Numbered from the stretch's first letter, positions 1 to 10,117 are shown. The stretch is 64,000 nucleotides of DNA from Candidatus Protochlamydia sp. (GCA_013695355.1 JACDAQ010000014.1:1-64000); one strand, 5' to 3'. Notes: a model not told the origin generated them from the sequence alone. Program-made: numbers and translations.

Positions 1-23
1 TGAAAGCTCTCGCGATTGAATAA

Positions 24-71
24 ATAACTTTGAGGGTCATATTGATTAATATTACCCTCAAAGTTATTTTT
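24..71. terminator. Hairpin, probable intrinsic terminator
   Basis: A perfect 14-bp inverted repeat (24-37 against 54-67) with a 16-nt loop is followed by a short T run on the plus strand. It probably ends a gene lying left of the window. Confidence 0.5.
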
Positions 72-74
72 CAA

Positions 75-127
75 GCCCGAGGCTTTGACGCAGCCCAAAG
101 AGCGAAAAAACTCCAAACTCAGGTTAA
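75..127. repeat. Fragment of a dispersed repeat family
   Basis: The stretch GCTTTGACGCAGCCCAAA nearly matches the right arm of the element at 27047-27203. The following AAACTCAGGTTAAT matches the end of the element at 37446-37616. It looks like a worn composite copy linking those two elements. No coding potential is seen. Confidence 0.4.
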
Positions 128-191
128 TATCATGGAATATTTATGCATTAGAATTGAAACCACTGCAAATTTTTTAAGACAGTATCAATAA

Positions 192-1448
192 CTATATAAT
201 TTGTGAAATAATCTGCGCTGATTTACGGTTTCTAATTTCTAAAACCGCTGAATAAAATGCCCCTGAAAAGCAAAAGAGGGCGCTGCAAAGAAAAACAACA
301 GTAAAATTCGATGAGAGGAAAAGCAGCTGCCCGAAGAATGGGGCGACGCAGCCCCTTAATCCAACCATGGCAACATTGACGCTGGTAAAAAGGGTGCTGT
401 CTTCGTTTTTTGCAAATCTAGGTCCCGCTAAATTCCAGCTAAGCTCGCTTCCTGCTTGCATGACCCCGTAAATGAAATAGGCTAAGTAGACCCAGCCCAC
501 CTGGTTGTTCATCCATACAAACAGTAAGGCAAATATGCCGGCAAAAGCTGTCACATGGAAGTTGAACAAATGAATTGAAATGCGGTTGAACCATTTTGCC
601 CATACGGGAGAAGTGAGGGCAAAGCCAATGCCTTTGCAGACAGAAACAGCAAAAGCCATTTCAGTGTAGGAAAGATGCAGGACTTGTTCAAAAAAAATGG
701 GCAGGACCGGATGGGCTAAAATTAAGCCGGTTCCACCGAACATAAAAACTATTTGATAATTTCTAAAGTCGGGTCTAAATTTCATTAGATTCCAGCTATT
801 TTTCCAAGGCCCGACGATAAGGGAGTGGATTGAAAAACTCTTTTTTGAAGGGCTATTTTCGCTAGAGGGCTGATTTTTAAAATTAATTTTCAATTTAGCT
901 AAAATAATTAGATCCAAGAGCTGAATAAAGGCTAGCCCGAAGAAAATCCATTTCCAGCTGGGAGGATAGTAATCCATGATAGGGGCAATCAGCAATGGCA
1001 ATCCAATATTCGATAGATAATTGATCGTTGAGCCTTTTGAAAAGACGGCCCCCCTTTTTTCAGCTTCAATATTCAATTTAAAAACTTCTGACCAGGCAGG
1101 TAGCATGGCTCTTGCTGACATCATGAAAAGAGCAAAGGCAAAGATAAAGAACCAGCCGGTGGAGATAAAAGGAAATAAAAAGCAGGGGATAAAACTGAGC
1201 AGAGTTGAAGCGATGATTAATGTTTTTAAACGGTGCGGTTTGTTTTTAATGAACAGAAAACCATAAAACGAAACAATTGCTACAAGTGGCTTCGAGCTGA
1301 CGAGCAAGGTAATTTGTAAGGGTGTGGCATGACACTGCTTGCAAAGGATAAAAGCCAGAAGGCCATACATAGCCCCTAAAGAACTATTAAGCAACTTGCT
1401 GGCAATAAAAACAAATTGCGTATTTTTTAGATAATTGGGCTGCGGCAT
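192..1448 (-). CDS. Major facilitator superfamily transporter
   Basis: This is a 418-residue integral membrane protein of about 12 hydrophobic helices, the usual MFS length. A cytoplasmic basic loop follows the second helix (residues about 65-75, IKNKPHRLKT) and a polar central loop lies near residues 190-215, giving the 6+6 helix layout. The substrate cannot be read from the sequence. The gene stands alone, with no same-strand neighbour close enough to form an operon. Family assignment is good; specificity is unknown. Confidence 0.75.
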   Translation of the reverse strand: MPQPNYLKNTQFVFIASKLLNSSLGAMYGLLAFILCKQCHATPLQITLLVSSKPLVAIVSFYGFLFIKNKPHRLKTLIIASTLLSFIPCFLFPFISTGWFFIFAFALFMMSARAMLPAWSEVFKLNIEAEKRGAVFSKGSTINYLSNIGLPLLIAPIMDYYPPSWKWIFFGLAFIQLLDLIILAKLKINFKNQPSSENSPSKKSFSIHSLIVGPWKNSWNLMKFRPDFRNYQIVFMFGGTGLILAHPVLPIFFEQVLHLSYTEMAFAVSVCKGIGFALTSPVWAKWFNRISIHLFNFHVTAFAGIFALLFVWMNNQVGWVYLAYFIYGVMQAGSELSWNLAGPRFAKNEDSTLFTSVNVAMVGLRGCVAPFFGQLLFLSSNFTVVFLCSALFCFSGAFYSAVLEIRNRKSAQIISQII

Positions 1449-1726
1449 CTTTATAAATTTTAGGGATTTTATGCATTTTAATTTTCTCCCTATATTGAAT
1501 TTTAGTCAAATTAAATCAAATCAAGCCAAGGCTTAGGGGCGATTTAAATTTGAAATTCCACAGTTTTTTATATTATTGAATCTTTTTTTTTAATTAAAAT
1601 GAGTAATTATGATTAAATAAAAAAACAGCGAATTTAAAAATGAATAATAATTCAATTAATCCATCAAGAGCCTATAATATGTTCTTGTTACTCGCATAGC
1701 GTTAATTAAGGGCTCTGCCGCTTTAG

Positions 1727-3283
1727 TTAACCGAATAAAGTTCCTAAAGAAGCAATAGCTAATTTTCCCGGTATTTGGGACCACTTCCACTTATCAGTGA
1801 GAGACTGGGCCTTAAATTTGTCAGAATTTGTTTTATCTTCATCCAGGGCTTCATTCATAATAGCTGCCACACGTGTATCATCAATCACACAAATATTTTC
1901 ATAATCACAAATTGCGCTTTTAACACCAAAATTATAACTGCCGACTAAGGTAAAACGAGAATCAACTGTCATTAATTTTTTGTGATATAACAGGTCTTTT
2001 TTATTATATTCAAAAGCTTTTGTAATTAGATGATAATTATAACGATTAGGGAGGGCATATAAATAATGGGCAGAAGATGAATCCTTGCCAGTCCCATTAA
2101 AATATCCTGTAATATCGATTTTTTTTTCCTTAGCTTTCTTTAAGGCTTTGCAAATTTTCTTATCTGGATTAAATAATAAATTCGCAATGCGCACCTCTTT
2201 CTCCGAGTGGTCGATCAAAGTTGATATTTCTGCTGATATAGGATTGTTTTTGCGATGTTCGGGCCCGCCGACAATGTATTTCATTTTAGCATTCGTAATT
2301 AAACCTTCTTCTTCATGAAAAATGGAGCAGGTTTTATTTTTTTCAGGCATGCTGGGAAAAAAACGGTCTGAGCTTTTTCCTGTCATACGATGTTCCCAGA
2401 TGCGGTATAAATTGAAAAATTGATTACGCATCGTTTCCCCAATTTCTCCATAACCTATAATATCTGTATCGCGAAATGCTTTATCAATGAACTTCGAACC
2501 CAAGGAGCTATCATTCACATCATCATTTGAAACGATTTCTCGTGCCATTTTATCGTGAATTCCTGTCCCACCCATGGCAAAGTATTGACCATCTACAATA
2601 AGCATTTTGACATGGTTTTCTTCCGATAAGAGTTTGGGTGTGGTTGTGTAAATGCGATCAGTAATAAGATGATTGAAATTTGGATAAGTGCTTTTTAAAA
2701 AGTTTAGTTTTTCTTTATCATTTTCCACTAATAAGTCACTACTAACAATAATGTGGCATTTTAGGTCAGGAAATTGTCTCATTTGATTTTCAATGAGTTG
2801 AAGGACTTCTTCAAATTTCTCTCCTCCCGCAAAATTGGGAGAAAGCTCAATGCTGTGCCTGGCAGAGGTAATCAGCGCTTTTTTCCATTCAGAACTTTCA
2901 GTTGCGTGGTTTGAAATGCGTAAATCAGTTGGCGTATAGGTACCCAGCTTTGGAGCATTGACTTCATTAGCAGCGGGTTCAAAGCTAAGACGATAACGGT
3001 GATCATTGTATCGATTGAAAATCTCTTTTGCTGCCATATAAATAGCTAATTGGGTTAAAGCTATTCCAGAAATTGCAATTCCCATTGGCAAATTTGCACA
3101 AAGGGCTCCCATTCCAACTGGAGCTAAAGCCGAAACACCAAAGAGCGCTATTTGCCCCGCAAGTTTTTTTAAACTGACCGAATAAGGATCGCCTATTGCT
3201 TCTCCAAATTGAGGATAGTTAATATCGGACACCTGATCAGAAACATTATTAATATTATTAAAATTTATGCTGGATGTTGCCAT
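1727..3283 (-). CDS. Phospholipase D-like protein with two HKD motifs
   Basis: A 518-residue protein of the PLD superfamily, which cleaves or transfers phosphodiester bonds. Both half-sites are visible: HVKMLIVD with H224, K226 and D231 followed by a GG-x-G segment, and HKKLMTVD with H434, K436 and D441 followed by GSYNF. A hydrophobic segment at residues 42-88 is long enough for one or two membrane spans, so it is probably membrane-associated. The start is supported by AAGGA 5 nt upstream of the ATG. PLD-family proteins are common in Chlamydiae, where several are thought to act on host lipids; that role here is inference. It could instead be a nuclease or a cardiolipin synthase-like enzyme. 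Confidence 0.8.
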   Translation of the reverse strand: MATSSINFNNINNVSDQVSDINYPQFGEAIGDPYSVSLKKLAGQIALFGVSALAPVGMGALCANLPMGIAISGIALTQLAIYMAAKEIFNRYNDHRYRLSFEPAANEVNAPKLGTYTPTDLRISNHATESSEWKKALITSARHSIELSPNFAGGEKFEEVLQLIENQMRQFPDLKCHIIVSSDLLVENDKEKLNFLKSTYPNFNHLITDRIYTTTPKLLSEENHVKMLIVDGQYFAMGGTGIHDKMAREIVSNDDVNDSSLGSKFIDKAFRDTDIIGYGEIGETMRNQFFNLYRIWEHRMTGKSSDRFFPSMPEKNKTCSIFHEEEGLITNAKMKYIVGGPEHRKNNPISAEISTLIDHSEKEVRIANLLFNPDKKICKALKKAKEKKIDITGYFNGTGKDSSSAHYLYALPNRYNYHLITKAFEYNKKDLLYHKKLMTVDSRFTLVGSYNFGVKSAICDYENICVIDDTRVAAIMNEALDEDKTNSDKFKAQSLTDKWKWSQIPGKLAIASLGTLFG

Positions 3284-3443
3284 GATGATCCTTTATTATT
3301 TGATTTAATAAAAAATAATATTAGATGAGTGTTATTTATAATTAATTTTTATATTAATTTTTTATTAATTAAATAGTGGGTAAAATAGTTTGAATCAATT
3401 AATTTTAAATTTATTCAAACCTAGATCGAAATTTGAGAATTAA

Positions 3444-6323
3444 TCAATTGCATAGCAAGTTCAAGGCTTCTGCTAAATGGAAGGCACGCCGTTGCGCGCC
3501 ATCCCAAATTTGTTGGCGGCAAGAAGTGCCACTTGCAACGATCCAGGTTTCAACCGAGTTTTCTCTGATGGCGGGCAATAAGATAAGCTCACCTATTTTC
3601 ATAGAAATGGCATAATGCTCCTTTTCATAGCCGAATGATCCGGCCATTCCACAGCATCCTGAGGGGATTTCCGATACCTCAAGCCCTTGAATTGCCCTTA
3701 AAACATTCAATGTCGGCTGCATCCCCACCAACGCCTTTTGATAACAATGGCCATGGACTAGAACTTTCCGCTTGATTGGCTTAGCAGGAAATTTAAATTC
3801 ATCCCTTTGAATTAATTGATTTAGGAATTCATCGAAAGTAAAGCAGTGTAATTTCATTTTTTCAAGGAGGGGGATTAAGGGATCATCAGGGGGCAAAAGA
3901 CCAATATAATCATCTTTAATGGTAAGGAGGCAGCTTGGCTCTAACCCAAGGATCGGCATTCCTAGTCTTGCATAAGGTTCAAATTGCATGAGCAGACCTT
4001 GAGCTTGTTTTCGGGCAAGAGCCAGAACCCCTTTGGATAAAGCCGGACGTCCGCAACAACTCCACTCCGGGACAATGACCCTGAATTCTAAGGCATTGAG
4101 CACATGCACTGCCGCCTGGCCGATGTGCGGATGGTTAAATTCATTAAAAGTATCATTCAAAAGCACAATCTCGCGGGTTAGGCGGCCCGGTTGCTGGTAA
4201 CTTTCAAACCAGGTGGAAAAGCGTTGTTTTGCCAGTAAAGGGAGGGGCCGTTGCGGGGCTATTCCCATCCACCCCAGTCCTTTTTTGAAAATTTGAAAAC
4301 GTCCGATGGCGTTAAATAATGAAGGAAATTTGGAACCCCAACGATTCGCTGCTCCAATTGAAGCGAAAAGCTTAGTCCTTAAAGAATAACCATGTTTTTC
4401 CTGATAATGGTAAAGAAATTCTGATTTCATTTTAGCCATGTCAACTTGGGAGGGGCATTCTGTTTTGCATCCTTTACATGAAATGCAAAGGTCCATTACA
4501 GCGTGCATTCCATGGCTGGTAAAGTCTTCCAGCGGCAAACGTCCCGACATAATTCCGCGCAAAGCCTGGGCCCGTGCCCGTGTGGAATGAAATTCATCAT
4601 TAGTTGCCTGGAATGAAGGGCACATCACATTTTCTTTTTTCCGGCAAAGTCCATTTCCATTGCATAGGTCGGCAGCCAGCGCAAACCCACCCTCATGTTT
4701 AAAATTCTGAAAAGTTTGCGGGGAAGCAAGGGACCTGCCGGGGATGGTGCGCAATTCTTCAAATTCAGTTGACAAAGGTACAATTTTCCCGGGATTTAGT
4801 AAATAAAAGGGATCAAATGCCTCTTTAAGCTCTTTAAAAGCTCGTGTGAGGTGAGTGCCAAACAGGACTGGATTGAGCCAGGAACGGATAAGCCCATCTC
4901 CATGCTCGCCGCTTAAGGCCCCTCCGTATTTAACTAGAAGAGCCGTCACATCTTCCATCATTTGCCTCATGAGGGCAAACTCCTGAGGGTCTTGAAGATT
5001 GATGTAGGGGCGCACATGCATGCACCCCGATCCGGCATGGCCGTAAATGCCGGCTGATTTGCCCTTGCTGTTCAAATATTGTAGAAAATCAGACATAAAA
5101 TAGGCCAGATTTTCAGGTGCGACTGAAATGTCTTCTAAAAAGGCAATGGCGCGGCTATAGGATCTTTTGGATAATAAAATACCAAGCCCTGATTTACGCA
5201 GCTTCCAAACTTTTTCCATTCTGGCTTTATCTGATATACATAGATGAGCATAGCCAATCCCTGCTTCTCGTATCTCAGTACGGGCCTTCTCTAGATAACT
5301 TAAAACCTCGTTTTCAGAGTTTCCTGCCAACTCCAGCATTAAAAGCGCTTTAGGTTTTCCTTGAAGCCAATCAAGCTCTCCACGCATGGAGGGGGAGAGC
5401 CGTCCTAGTTCGATAATCTGATCATCGATCAATTCTAAAGCAATTGGCTGATAGGTCAGCAGCTTTTCCACCTGCCTAAAAGCATCTAAAAGGTCATTAA
5501 AAAAAATCAGACACAGCCCGGAAAATCGAATTTTTGGGACTACTGCCATTGTAATTTGCGTGGCAATACCTAGCGTACCTTCCGATCCGGCGATGATTTT
5601 TGCCAGGTTGGGAGGTTCTTCTGTAACGAGTTCGTCCAAATTATAGCCGGAGGCTCTTCGTGGAATTGCAGGGAAGCGCAGCCTGATCTCTGCGCCATAA
5701 GTATTTCTGATCCTTTCAACTTCCCGGTATAGATGCCCCTCGTGGTTATCAAGAGCAAGTTTTGCATTCCATTCCTCTTGGGCCAAAGGTCCTAATTGCA
5801 AAAGCGTTCCATCGGCCTGAGCGATTTCAACCGCAATCACATGATCGACCATTTTTCCATAATGCAATGAACGGGATCCTGCCGCATTATTGGCAAGCAT
5901 GCCCCCCAGGGTTGCCCGGTTGCCTGTCGAGGTGTCTGGCCCAAGCCGTAGGCCATAGGGGAATAGCAGATGGTTGAGGTCGTCCTGTATGATGCCTGGC
6001 TGGCAAAGGACGGTTTTTTTCTGCGGGTCAAATTCTAATAGCTTTGTAAGTGATTTTGACAGGTCGATGATCAGTCCCCGCCCTAAACACCCGCCTGTAA
6101 TGCCTGTCGCAGCTCCTCTGACAGTTACCGGAATTTTGAAGGCATAGGCCGTCCGTAACGCAAAAAGGAGGTCCTCTTTTGAAGCAGGGAGAGCAACCCC
6201 TAAGGGCTCTACTTCAAAAATTGAAGCGTCCACGCTGTAAACCCGTTTAGTGATCGGGTCAAAGTGAACTGTTCCATTTAAATGTTCTTTAAGGGCTAGT
6301 TCAAATGTTTTCATAATAGCCAT
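3444..6323 (-). CDS. ydiJ: FAD/Fe-S D-2-hydroxyacid dehydrogenase, YdiJ type
   Basis: A 959-residue fusion. The N-terminal half is a FAD_binding_4 plus FAD-oxidase C domain (PCMH fold; PVTVRGAATGITGGCLGRG near residue 55 and EGTLGI near 245, then SGEHGDG near 470). The C-terminal half carries ferredoxin-type cysteines (a degenerate set near 554 and CISCKGCKTECP near 610) and two CCG-type cysteine-rich motifs near 755 and 893. This order and length match E. coli YdiJ, a D-2-hydroxyglutarate dehydrogenase, and resemble a GlcD-GlcF fusion. It should oxidise a 2-hydroxyacid and pass electrons to the respiratory chain. The exact substrate (2-hydroxyglutarate, lactate or glycolate) is not shown by the sequence. 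Confidence 0.82.
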   Translation of the reverse strand: MAIMKTFELALKEHLNGTVHFDPITKRVYSVDASIFEVEPLGVALPASKEDLLFALRTAYAFKIPVTVRGAATGITGGCLGRGLIIDLSKSLTKLLEFDPQKKTVLCQPGIIQDDLNHLLFPYGLRLGPDTSTGNRATLGGMLANNAAGSRSLHYGKMVDHVIAVEIAQADGTLLQLGPLAQEEWNAKLALDNHEGHLYREVERIRNTYGAEIRLRFPAIPRRASGYNLDELVTEEPPNLAKIIAGSEGTLGIATQITMAVVPKIRFSGLCLIFFNDLLDAFRQVEKLLTYQPIALELIDDQIIELGRLSPSMRGELDWLQGKPKALLMLELAGNSENEVLSYLEKARTEIREAGIGYAHLCISDKARMEKVWKLRKSGLGILLSKRSYSRAIAFLEDISVAPENLAYFMSDFLQYLNSKGKSAGIYGHAGSGCMHVRPYINLQDPQEFALMRQMMEDVTALLVKYGGALSGEHGDGLIRSWLNPVLFGTHLTRAFKELKEAFDPFYLLNPGKIVPLSTEFEELRTIPGRSLASPQTFQNFKHEGGFALAADLCNGNGLCRKKENVMCPSFQATNDEFHSTRARAQALRGIMSGRLPLEDFTSHGMHAVMDLCISCKGCKTECPSQVDMAKMKSEFLYHYQEKHGYSLRTKLFASIGAANRWGSKFPSLFNAIGRFQIFKKGLGWMGIAPQRPLPLLAKQRFSTWFESYQQPGRLTREIVLLNDTFNEFNHPHIGQAAVHVLNALEFRVIVPEWSCCGRPALSKGVLALARKQAQGLLMQFEPYARLGMPILGLEPSCLLTIKDDYIGLLPPDDPLIPLLEKMKLHCFTFDEFLNQLIQRDEFKFPAKPIKRKVLVHGHCYQKALVGMQPTLNVLRAIQGLEVSEIPSGCCGMAGSFGYEKEHYAISMKIGELILLPAIRENSVETWIVASGTSCRQQIWDGAQRRAFHLAEALNLLCN

Positions 6324-6534
6324 TCAACTTTAAGCTTATTTTTCGAAGATTCATTTTTTGTTATATGTTTTTTTCATAAATAATTTAATGTTTTATTACT
6401 ACAAATTTCTTCTTTAAATAAATTTTTTATAGCTCTATTATAAATTTATAAAACTATTTAAATTAATCATTGAACTTTTACTTGTTTCTGAGTATTATTT
6501 TTTAATGCATAATAAAAATAAACTAGGGAAAACT

Positions 6535-6924
6535 ATGACAATTTTAACTACCCCAAATCCTAACTATGTTAACATGGCCGCTTTTGTTACAATTGCAGCA
6601 CTTGCAGGAATTACCGTGACAGCCGGTATTGTTGCCTCGACCACTGCAACGACTGTAGCCACTGTTGCTTACACCATACTAGCAGTAACGGGAGCTGCTG
6701 TTTCAGGGGCTGCCATATCTGCTTATTTTGATAATGGTTCTATTACTATTGAGAATTATTTCAAAACTTTACGCTCACACAGTGGGTATGCGATTACTGC
6801 GGCTTATCAACTGGTGGCGCAATCTGTAGTACAAGGTCTAATAGACGGACTTGTCAGAGGAGTTTCAAAAAATATTGAAAGAAAGCTGACAGGAACAGAT
6901 GTGACCTATCGGCGTGCAAGATAG
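6535..6924 (+). CDS. Small bilobed hydrophobic protein, possibly Inc-like
   Basis: A protein of about 129 residues with two adjacent hydrophobic segments rich in Ala/Thr/Val (first about 60 residues) and a basic C-terminus (RRAR). The start is placed at the second in-frame ATG because AGGGA sits 5 nt upstream; the earlier ATG at 6505 has no ribosome-binding site. Closely spaced paired hydrophobic segments are typical of chlamydial inclusion-membrane (Inc) proteins, but this is only a shape argument and no family was recognised. It converges with astB. Confidence 0.55.
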   Translation: MTILTTPNPNYVNMAAFVTIAALAGITVTAGIVASTTATTVATVAYTILAVTGAAVSGAAISAYFDNGSITIENYFKTLRSHSGYAITAAYQLVAQSVVQGLIDGLVRGVSKNIERKLTGTDVTYRRAR

Positions 6925-6974
6925 CACACATGCAGAGAATTTTTTATAGCCAATTCAATCAAGAATTGGGTATA

Positions 6975-8333
6975 TCACCTTAGTCGTTCAAGCTGAAAAG
7001 GGTAAATAGGACCTAACTTTAAAATATCTGTCAAAGCATCCAGAGCTGCCCTTGTTTCTTTTAATAACTCCGGATCGGCCAGGTCCTTTAAGGTTAGGCT
7101 TTCTCTGTAATGTGTTTCCACCCATGCAACCAGTCGTTGGTAAAGTAAATCTGTAAGCAATACAGTGGGTAGCATGGCAGCCTGCTCTTTTTGATTTAAG
7201 ACAACCCTGAGGCGTAGGCAAGCAGGGCCTCCTCCGTTTTGCATACTCTCCCTTAAATCCTGATAAATGATCTCTGTGACAGGATGGCCCCCCTTTTTTA
7301 AAAGGGCCTGTAGAAAAGTTTGGACCCTTGCCGATTCCTGGCATTCCTGGGGAGCGATTAAAATCATTTTCCCATCAGGAAGCGTTACAAGTTGCGAATT
7401 GAACAGGTAGCTTGAAACAGCCTCTTCTAAAGAAATGTCAAATCCCGAAACAGGTAGGAAAACGGGCTCTATCTGTTCCGCTTCTAGTTTATTGCTAATT
7501 TCCTGAATAATTTTTTCCATATTGGCAAAAGCCTTCTCATGATAAAAAAACACATTCAGGTTGCCGGTTGAAATGACATCGTTATGGAAAACACCTGCGT
7601 CGATGGCTTCTGAGTTTTGCTGCGCTAAAATGATCCGGTTTGGATGGAGTTGATGCAAGCGGACAATAGCTTTAGAGGCCTCTTCAGACTGGCGAGCGGG
7701 AAATTTTTTCGGGGAGGTTTCTTCCCTTCCACTTTTTCCATAGACAAATAAGTGAACCCCTTTTTGGCCATATCCGCTGGCGAAACGAATGTGGTTGGCA
7801 GCACCTTCGTCCGCAAAGTCTAAATGAGGGGGAAGGGGATGATGATGCATAAAATGAGCAGGATGATCAAAAATTTTACGTAGGACAAGTGAGGTAGCCA
7901 ATGGCTCGAACGAACGGTGAAAGTTGGTGATTAGATTGGCAGGTGTAAAGTGGACCCGGCGGTCCTTTACATCACTGGAAGGGATGGCTGTCGCGGCATT
8001 GGCGGCCCACATGCTTGAAGATGAGCTGCATGCCTGAAAGAGCCATGGAAAGCTCCTGGACACCTCTTCCAAAATTTGAATATCCGGTCCTGTATATCCC
8101 AGCGCTCTTAACAAAGGTATAAAAGGACGCTCCTGAGGGGGGAGGACGGCCTGCTTAACTCCTAAGCAAGCGAGCCTGTACATTTTGGCGAGACCTTGCA
8201 AGGCTGCTTTTTTAGGGTTAGAGGATTTATCCTTATTTTCAATAGAGGCCATATTGCCATAAGAGAGCCCGCTGAAATTGTGCGTCGGTCCGATCAGCCC
8301 GTCAAAATTATATTCCTCAGCATCGTCTTGCAT
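6975..8333 (-). CDS. astB: N-succinylarginine dihydrolase AstB
   Basis: A 452-residue enzyme that hydrolyses N2-succinylarginine to succinylornithine, CO2 and ammonia (step 2 of the AST pathway). It starts with YNFDGLIGPTHNFSGL-type sequence typical of AstB. The nucleophile Cys372 lies in GGGPACLRLRV and a catalytic-type His250 in FHNDVI, close to the E. coli positions. Its ATG overlaps the stop codon of the upstream sulfotransferase by one base (TAATG at 8331-8335), so it is probably translationally coupled to the sulfation operon. The other AST genes lie about 10 kb away (18384-23493). Confidence 0.93.
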   Translation of the reverse strand: MQDDAEEYNFDGLIGPTHNFSGLSYGNMASIENKDKSSNPKKAALQGLAKMYRLACLGVKQAVLPPQERPFIPLLRALGYTGPDIQILEEVSRSFPWLFQACSSSSSMWAANAATAIPSSDVKDRRVHFTPANLITNFHRSFEPLATSLVLRKIFDHPAHFMHHHPLPPHLDFADEGAANHIRFASGYGQKGVHLFVYGKSGREETSPKKFPARQSEEASKAIVRLHQLHPNRIILAQQNSEAIDAGVFHNDVISTGNLNVFFYHEKAFANMEKIIQEISNKLEAEQIEPVFLPVSGFDISLEEAVSSYLFNSQLVTLPDGKMILIAPQECQESARVQTFLQALLKKGGHPVTEIIYQDLRESMQNGGGPACLRLRVVLNQKEQAAMLPTVLLTDLLYQRLVAWVETHYRESLTLKDLADPELLKETRAALDALTDILKLGPIYPFQLERLR

Positions 8334-9223
8334 TAATTCCTTTCATCGTCGAATAAGCAATAGCCTAAGCTCAATTGGATGTCTCCCAAATGTTCTTCAA
8401 AAGCTCTTTTATGCTCGTCATTAAAATAATTGCGCCAGCTCCCGATCTTTCCCTCCCGATAAGTACTTGGGATCAGGGGACCCGTATTTATTCCAAATAG
8501 ATTATCAGTAATCCAGTTCAATTTTTCAGTATTCAATTCAATATTTAAGCTTTCCGCTATAGCAGCGATCTGTTCTCTTTGGGATTTGAGGCTTCCGCCT
8601 CCTTGTTCACCAACCAAATTTTCAAATCTGCAAAGTACAGTATGAGGCTCTTGCATCCATTCTAGGGCGATTTTAGCATGTTTTTTAATGTGAAAAAGGC
8701 GGTTTTTGGTCTGGGTGCTTCCCAAACAAATAACAAAGAGAAGTTTTTCAGCAAAACTAGAGGGGCCGATTTCCTTTTCGATGTCTTCGGACTGATGAAA
8801 AACACACGAGACGCATACATCCCTTAAATCTCGTATTTGAATTATTTTAATATAATCAGTGTGATCAAGCCAAAAACGATTGAAATCGTCGGCAAGATTG
8901 AAGTGGGCAAGTACAAAACTATTGTTTATCTTCCAATTGGAAAAAAATTCTTCTATTTGTGCAGTTGAAAAATTAACTCGTGAGATATCTTCTCTAAAGG
9001 TGCCGGCATAGGACACTGGCAATTCATGAAAGATGATCACACCTTTTTTCGAAGTCAGCATATGAAGCATTTTTAATGCCATATGCGTTCCTGATTTGGG
9101 TATCGTCAAGACAAAAAAATCGGAAATTATTGGATTTTCTTGTGCATAGCAAAACATCGATGTGAGCAGCGAGAAAGAGCTGACAAAAATAAAAAGAGAA
9201 CTTTTATATGCGCTATATTTCAT
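8333..9223 (-). CDS. Sulfotransferase paralogue 1 with signal-like N-terminus
   Basis: About 296 residues, sulfotransferase family (PF00685 type), transferring sulfate from PAPS. Visible motifs are the 5'-phosphosulfate loop TIPKSGTHMALKML, a candidate catalytic His in AHFN, the 3'-phosphate motif RDLRDVCVS and the C-terminal REGKIGSWRNYF. The N-terminus is a Lys-containing segment, then a hydrophobic stretch ending near FCYAQE, like a Sec signal peptide. The start is set at 9223 by alignment with paralogue 2; TTG/ATG codons upstream at 9244-9235 overlap the preceding gene. It is the last of five tandem paralogues and is directly coupled to astB. The acceptor substrate is unknown. Confidence 0.85.
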   Translation of the reverse strand: MKYSAYKSSLFIFVSSFSLLTSMFCYAQENPIISDFFVLTIPKSGTHMALKMLHMLTSKKGVIIFHELPVSYAGTFREDISRVNFSTAQIEEFFSNWKINNSFVLAHFNLADDFNRFWLDHTDYIKIIQIRDLRDVCVSCVFHQSEDIEKEIGPSSFAEKLLFVICLGSTQTKNRLFHIKKHAKIALEWMQEPHTVLCRFENLVGEQGGGSLKSQREQIAAIAESLNIELNTEKLNWITDNLFGINTGPLIPSTYREGKIGSWRNYFNDEHKRAFEEHLGDIQLSLGYCLFDDERN

Positions 9224-9227
9224 ATTT

Positions 9228-10106
9228 TTAGACATCATCATCAAAAAGGTTATAACCCAAATTTAATTGAATTTCTCCCAGATGCTCAATAAAAGCTTTT
9301 TTATGCACTTCATCAAAATAATATCGCCAGCTACCAGCTTTGCCTTCTCTAAAGGTACTTGGAATAGATGGGCCTGATATTATTCCAAAAAGATTGGTTG
9401 TGATCCATTCCAATTTTTCAGCATTCAAATCAATTTTTAAATTTTTTGCAATAGCTAAAATTTGATTCCGCTGAGGTTCCAGGTTCCCTCCCCCCTTCTC
9501 TCCAATAAGATTTTCAAATCTGCAAACCACAGTTTCAGAGCATTGCATCCAATCGGCTGCTAATTGAGCCTGCTTTTTGATATGAAAAAGGCGGTTCTTA
9601 GTGGCCCTATTTCCCAGTGTGATAACGAAGAGAAGCTTATCTGCAAAACTGCAGGGGCCGATTTCCTTTTCTATTTCGTCCGATTGATGAAAGACACAAG
9701 AGACGCATACATCCCTCAAATCTCGAATTTGAATAATCTTTACATATTCTGGATGGTCCAGCCAAAAGCGGTGAAAATCTTCGGCCACATTGAAATGGGC
9801 AGTTGAGAACAAATTGCCGGATTTCCAATCCAAAAAAGCTGCGTTTAATTCTTCATAAGAAATATCAACTCTGGAATCATCCTCTTTGAATGTGCATGTA
9901 AATGAATGGGGAAAGGCGTTCATCACGCTGACCTGGTTTTTCCCTGTCAACATGTGAAGCATTTTTAAAATTAAATGAGTCCCTGACTTAGGAATGCTTA
10001 GGACAAAAAAATCCGTGCCTGGAGGCTCTTCATTGGCAAAACAAGCGTTGGATGAAAATAATGATAAAAAGCAAAGGATAATTATTTTTAATGCCCTGTA
10101 TTTCAT
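9228..10106 (-). CDS. Sulfotransferase paralogue 2 with signal-like N-terminus
   Basis: A 292-residue sulfotransferase with a full motif set: SIPKSGTHLILKMLHML (PAPS 5' loop), TAHFN (candidate catalytic His), RDLRDVCVSCVFHQ (3'-phosphate contact) and FREGKAGSWRYYF. The N-terminal 25 residues (MKYRALK then a hydrophobic core ending ACFA-NEE) look like a cleavable signal peptide with an A-x-A type site. It lies 4 nt upstream of paralogue 1 and 11 nt downstream of paralogue 3, in one minus-strand operon. It differs from its neighbours mostly in residues 45-90, next to the PAPS loop, where acceptor specificity might be set (inference). Confidence 0.85.
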   Translation of the reverse strand: MKYRALKIIILCFLSLFSSNACFANEEPPGTDFFVLSIPKSGTHLILKMLHMLTGKNQVSVMNAFPHSFTCTFKEDDSRVDISYEELNAAFLDWKSGNLFSTAHFNVAEDFHRFWLDHPEYVKIIQIRDLRDVCVSCVFHQSDEIEKEIGPCSFADKLLFVITLGNRATKNRLFHIKKQAQLAADWMQCSETVVCRFENLIGEKGGGNLEPQRNQILAIAKNLKIDLNAEKLEWITTNLFGIISGPSIPSTFREGKAGSWRYYFDEVHKKAFIEHLGEIQLNLGYNLFDDDV

Positions 10107-10117
10107 CGTTACAACAA

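Noticed and set aside
6945-6972. Hairpin CCAATTC/GAATTGG as a terminator between 6924 and astB
   Set aside because: Only 7 bp and no T run after it on either strand.
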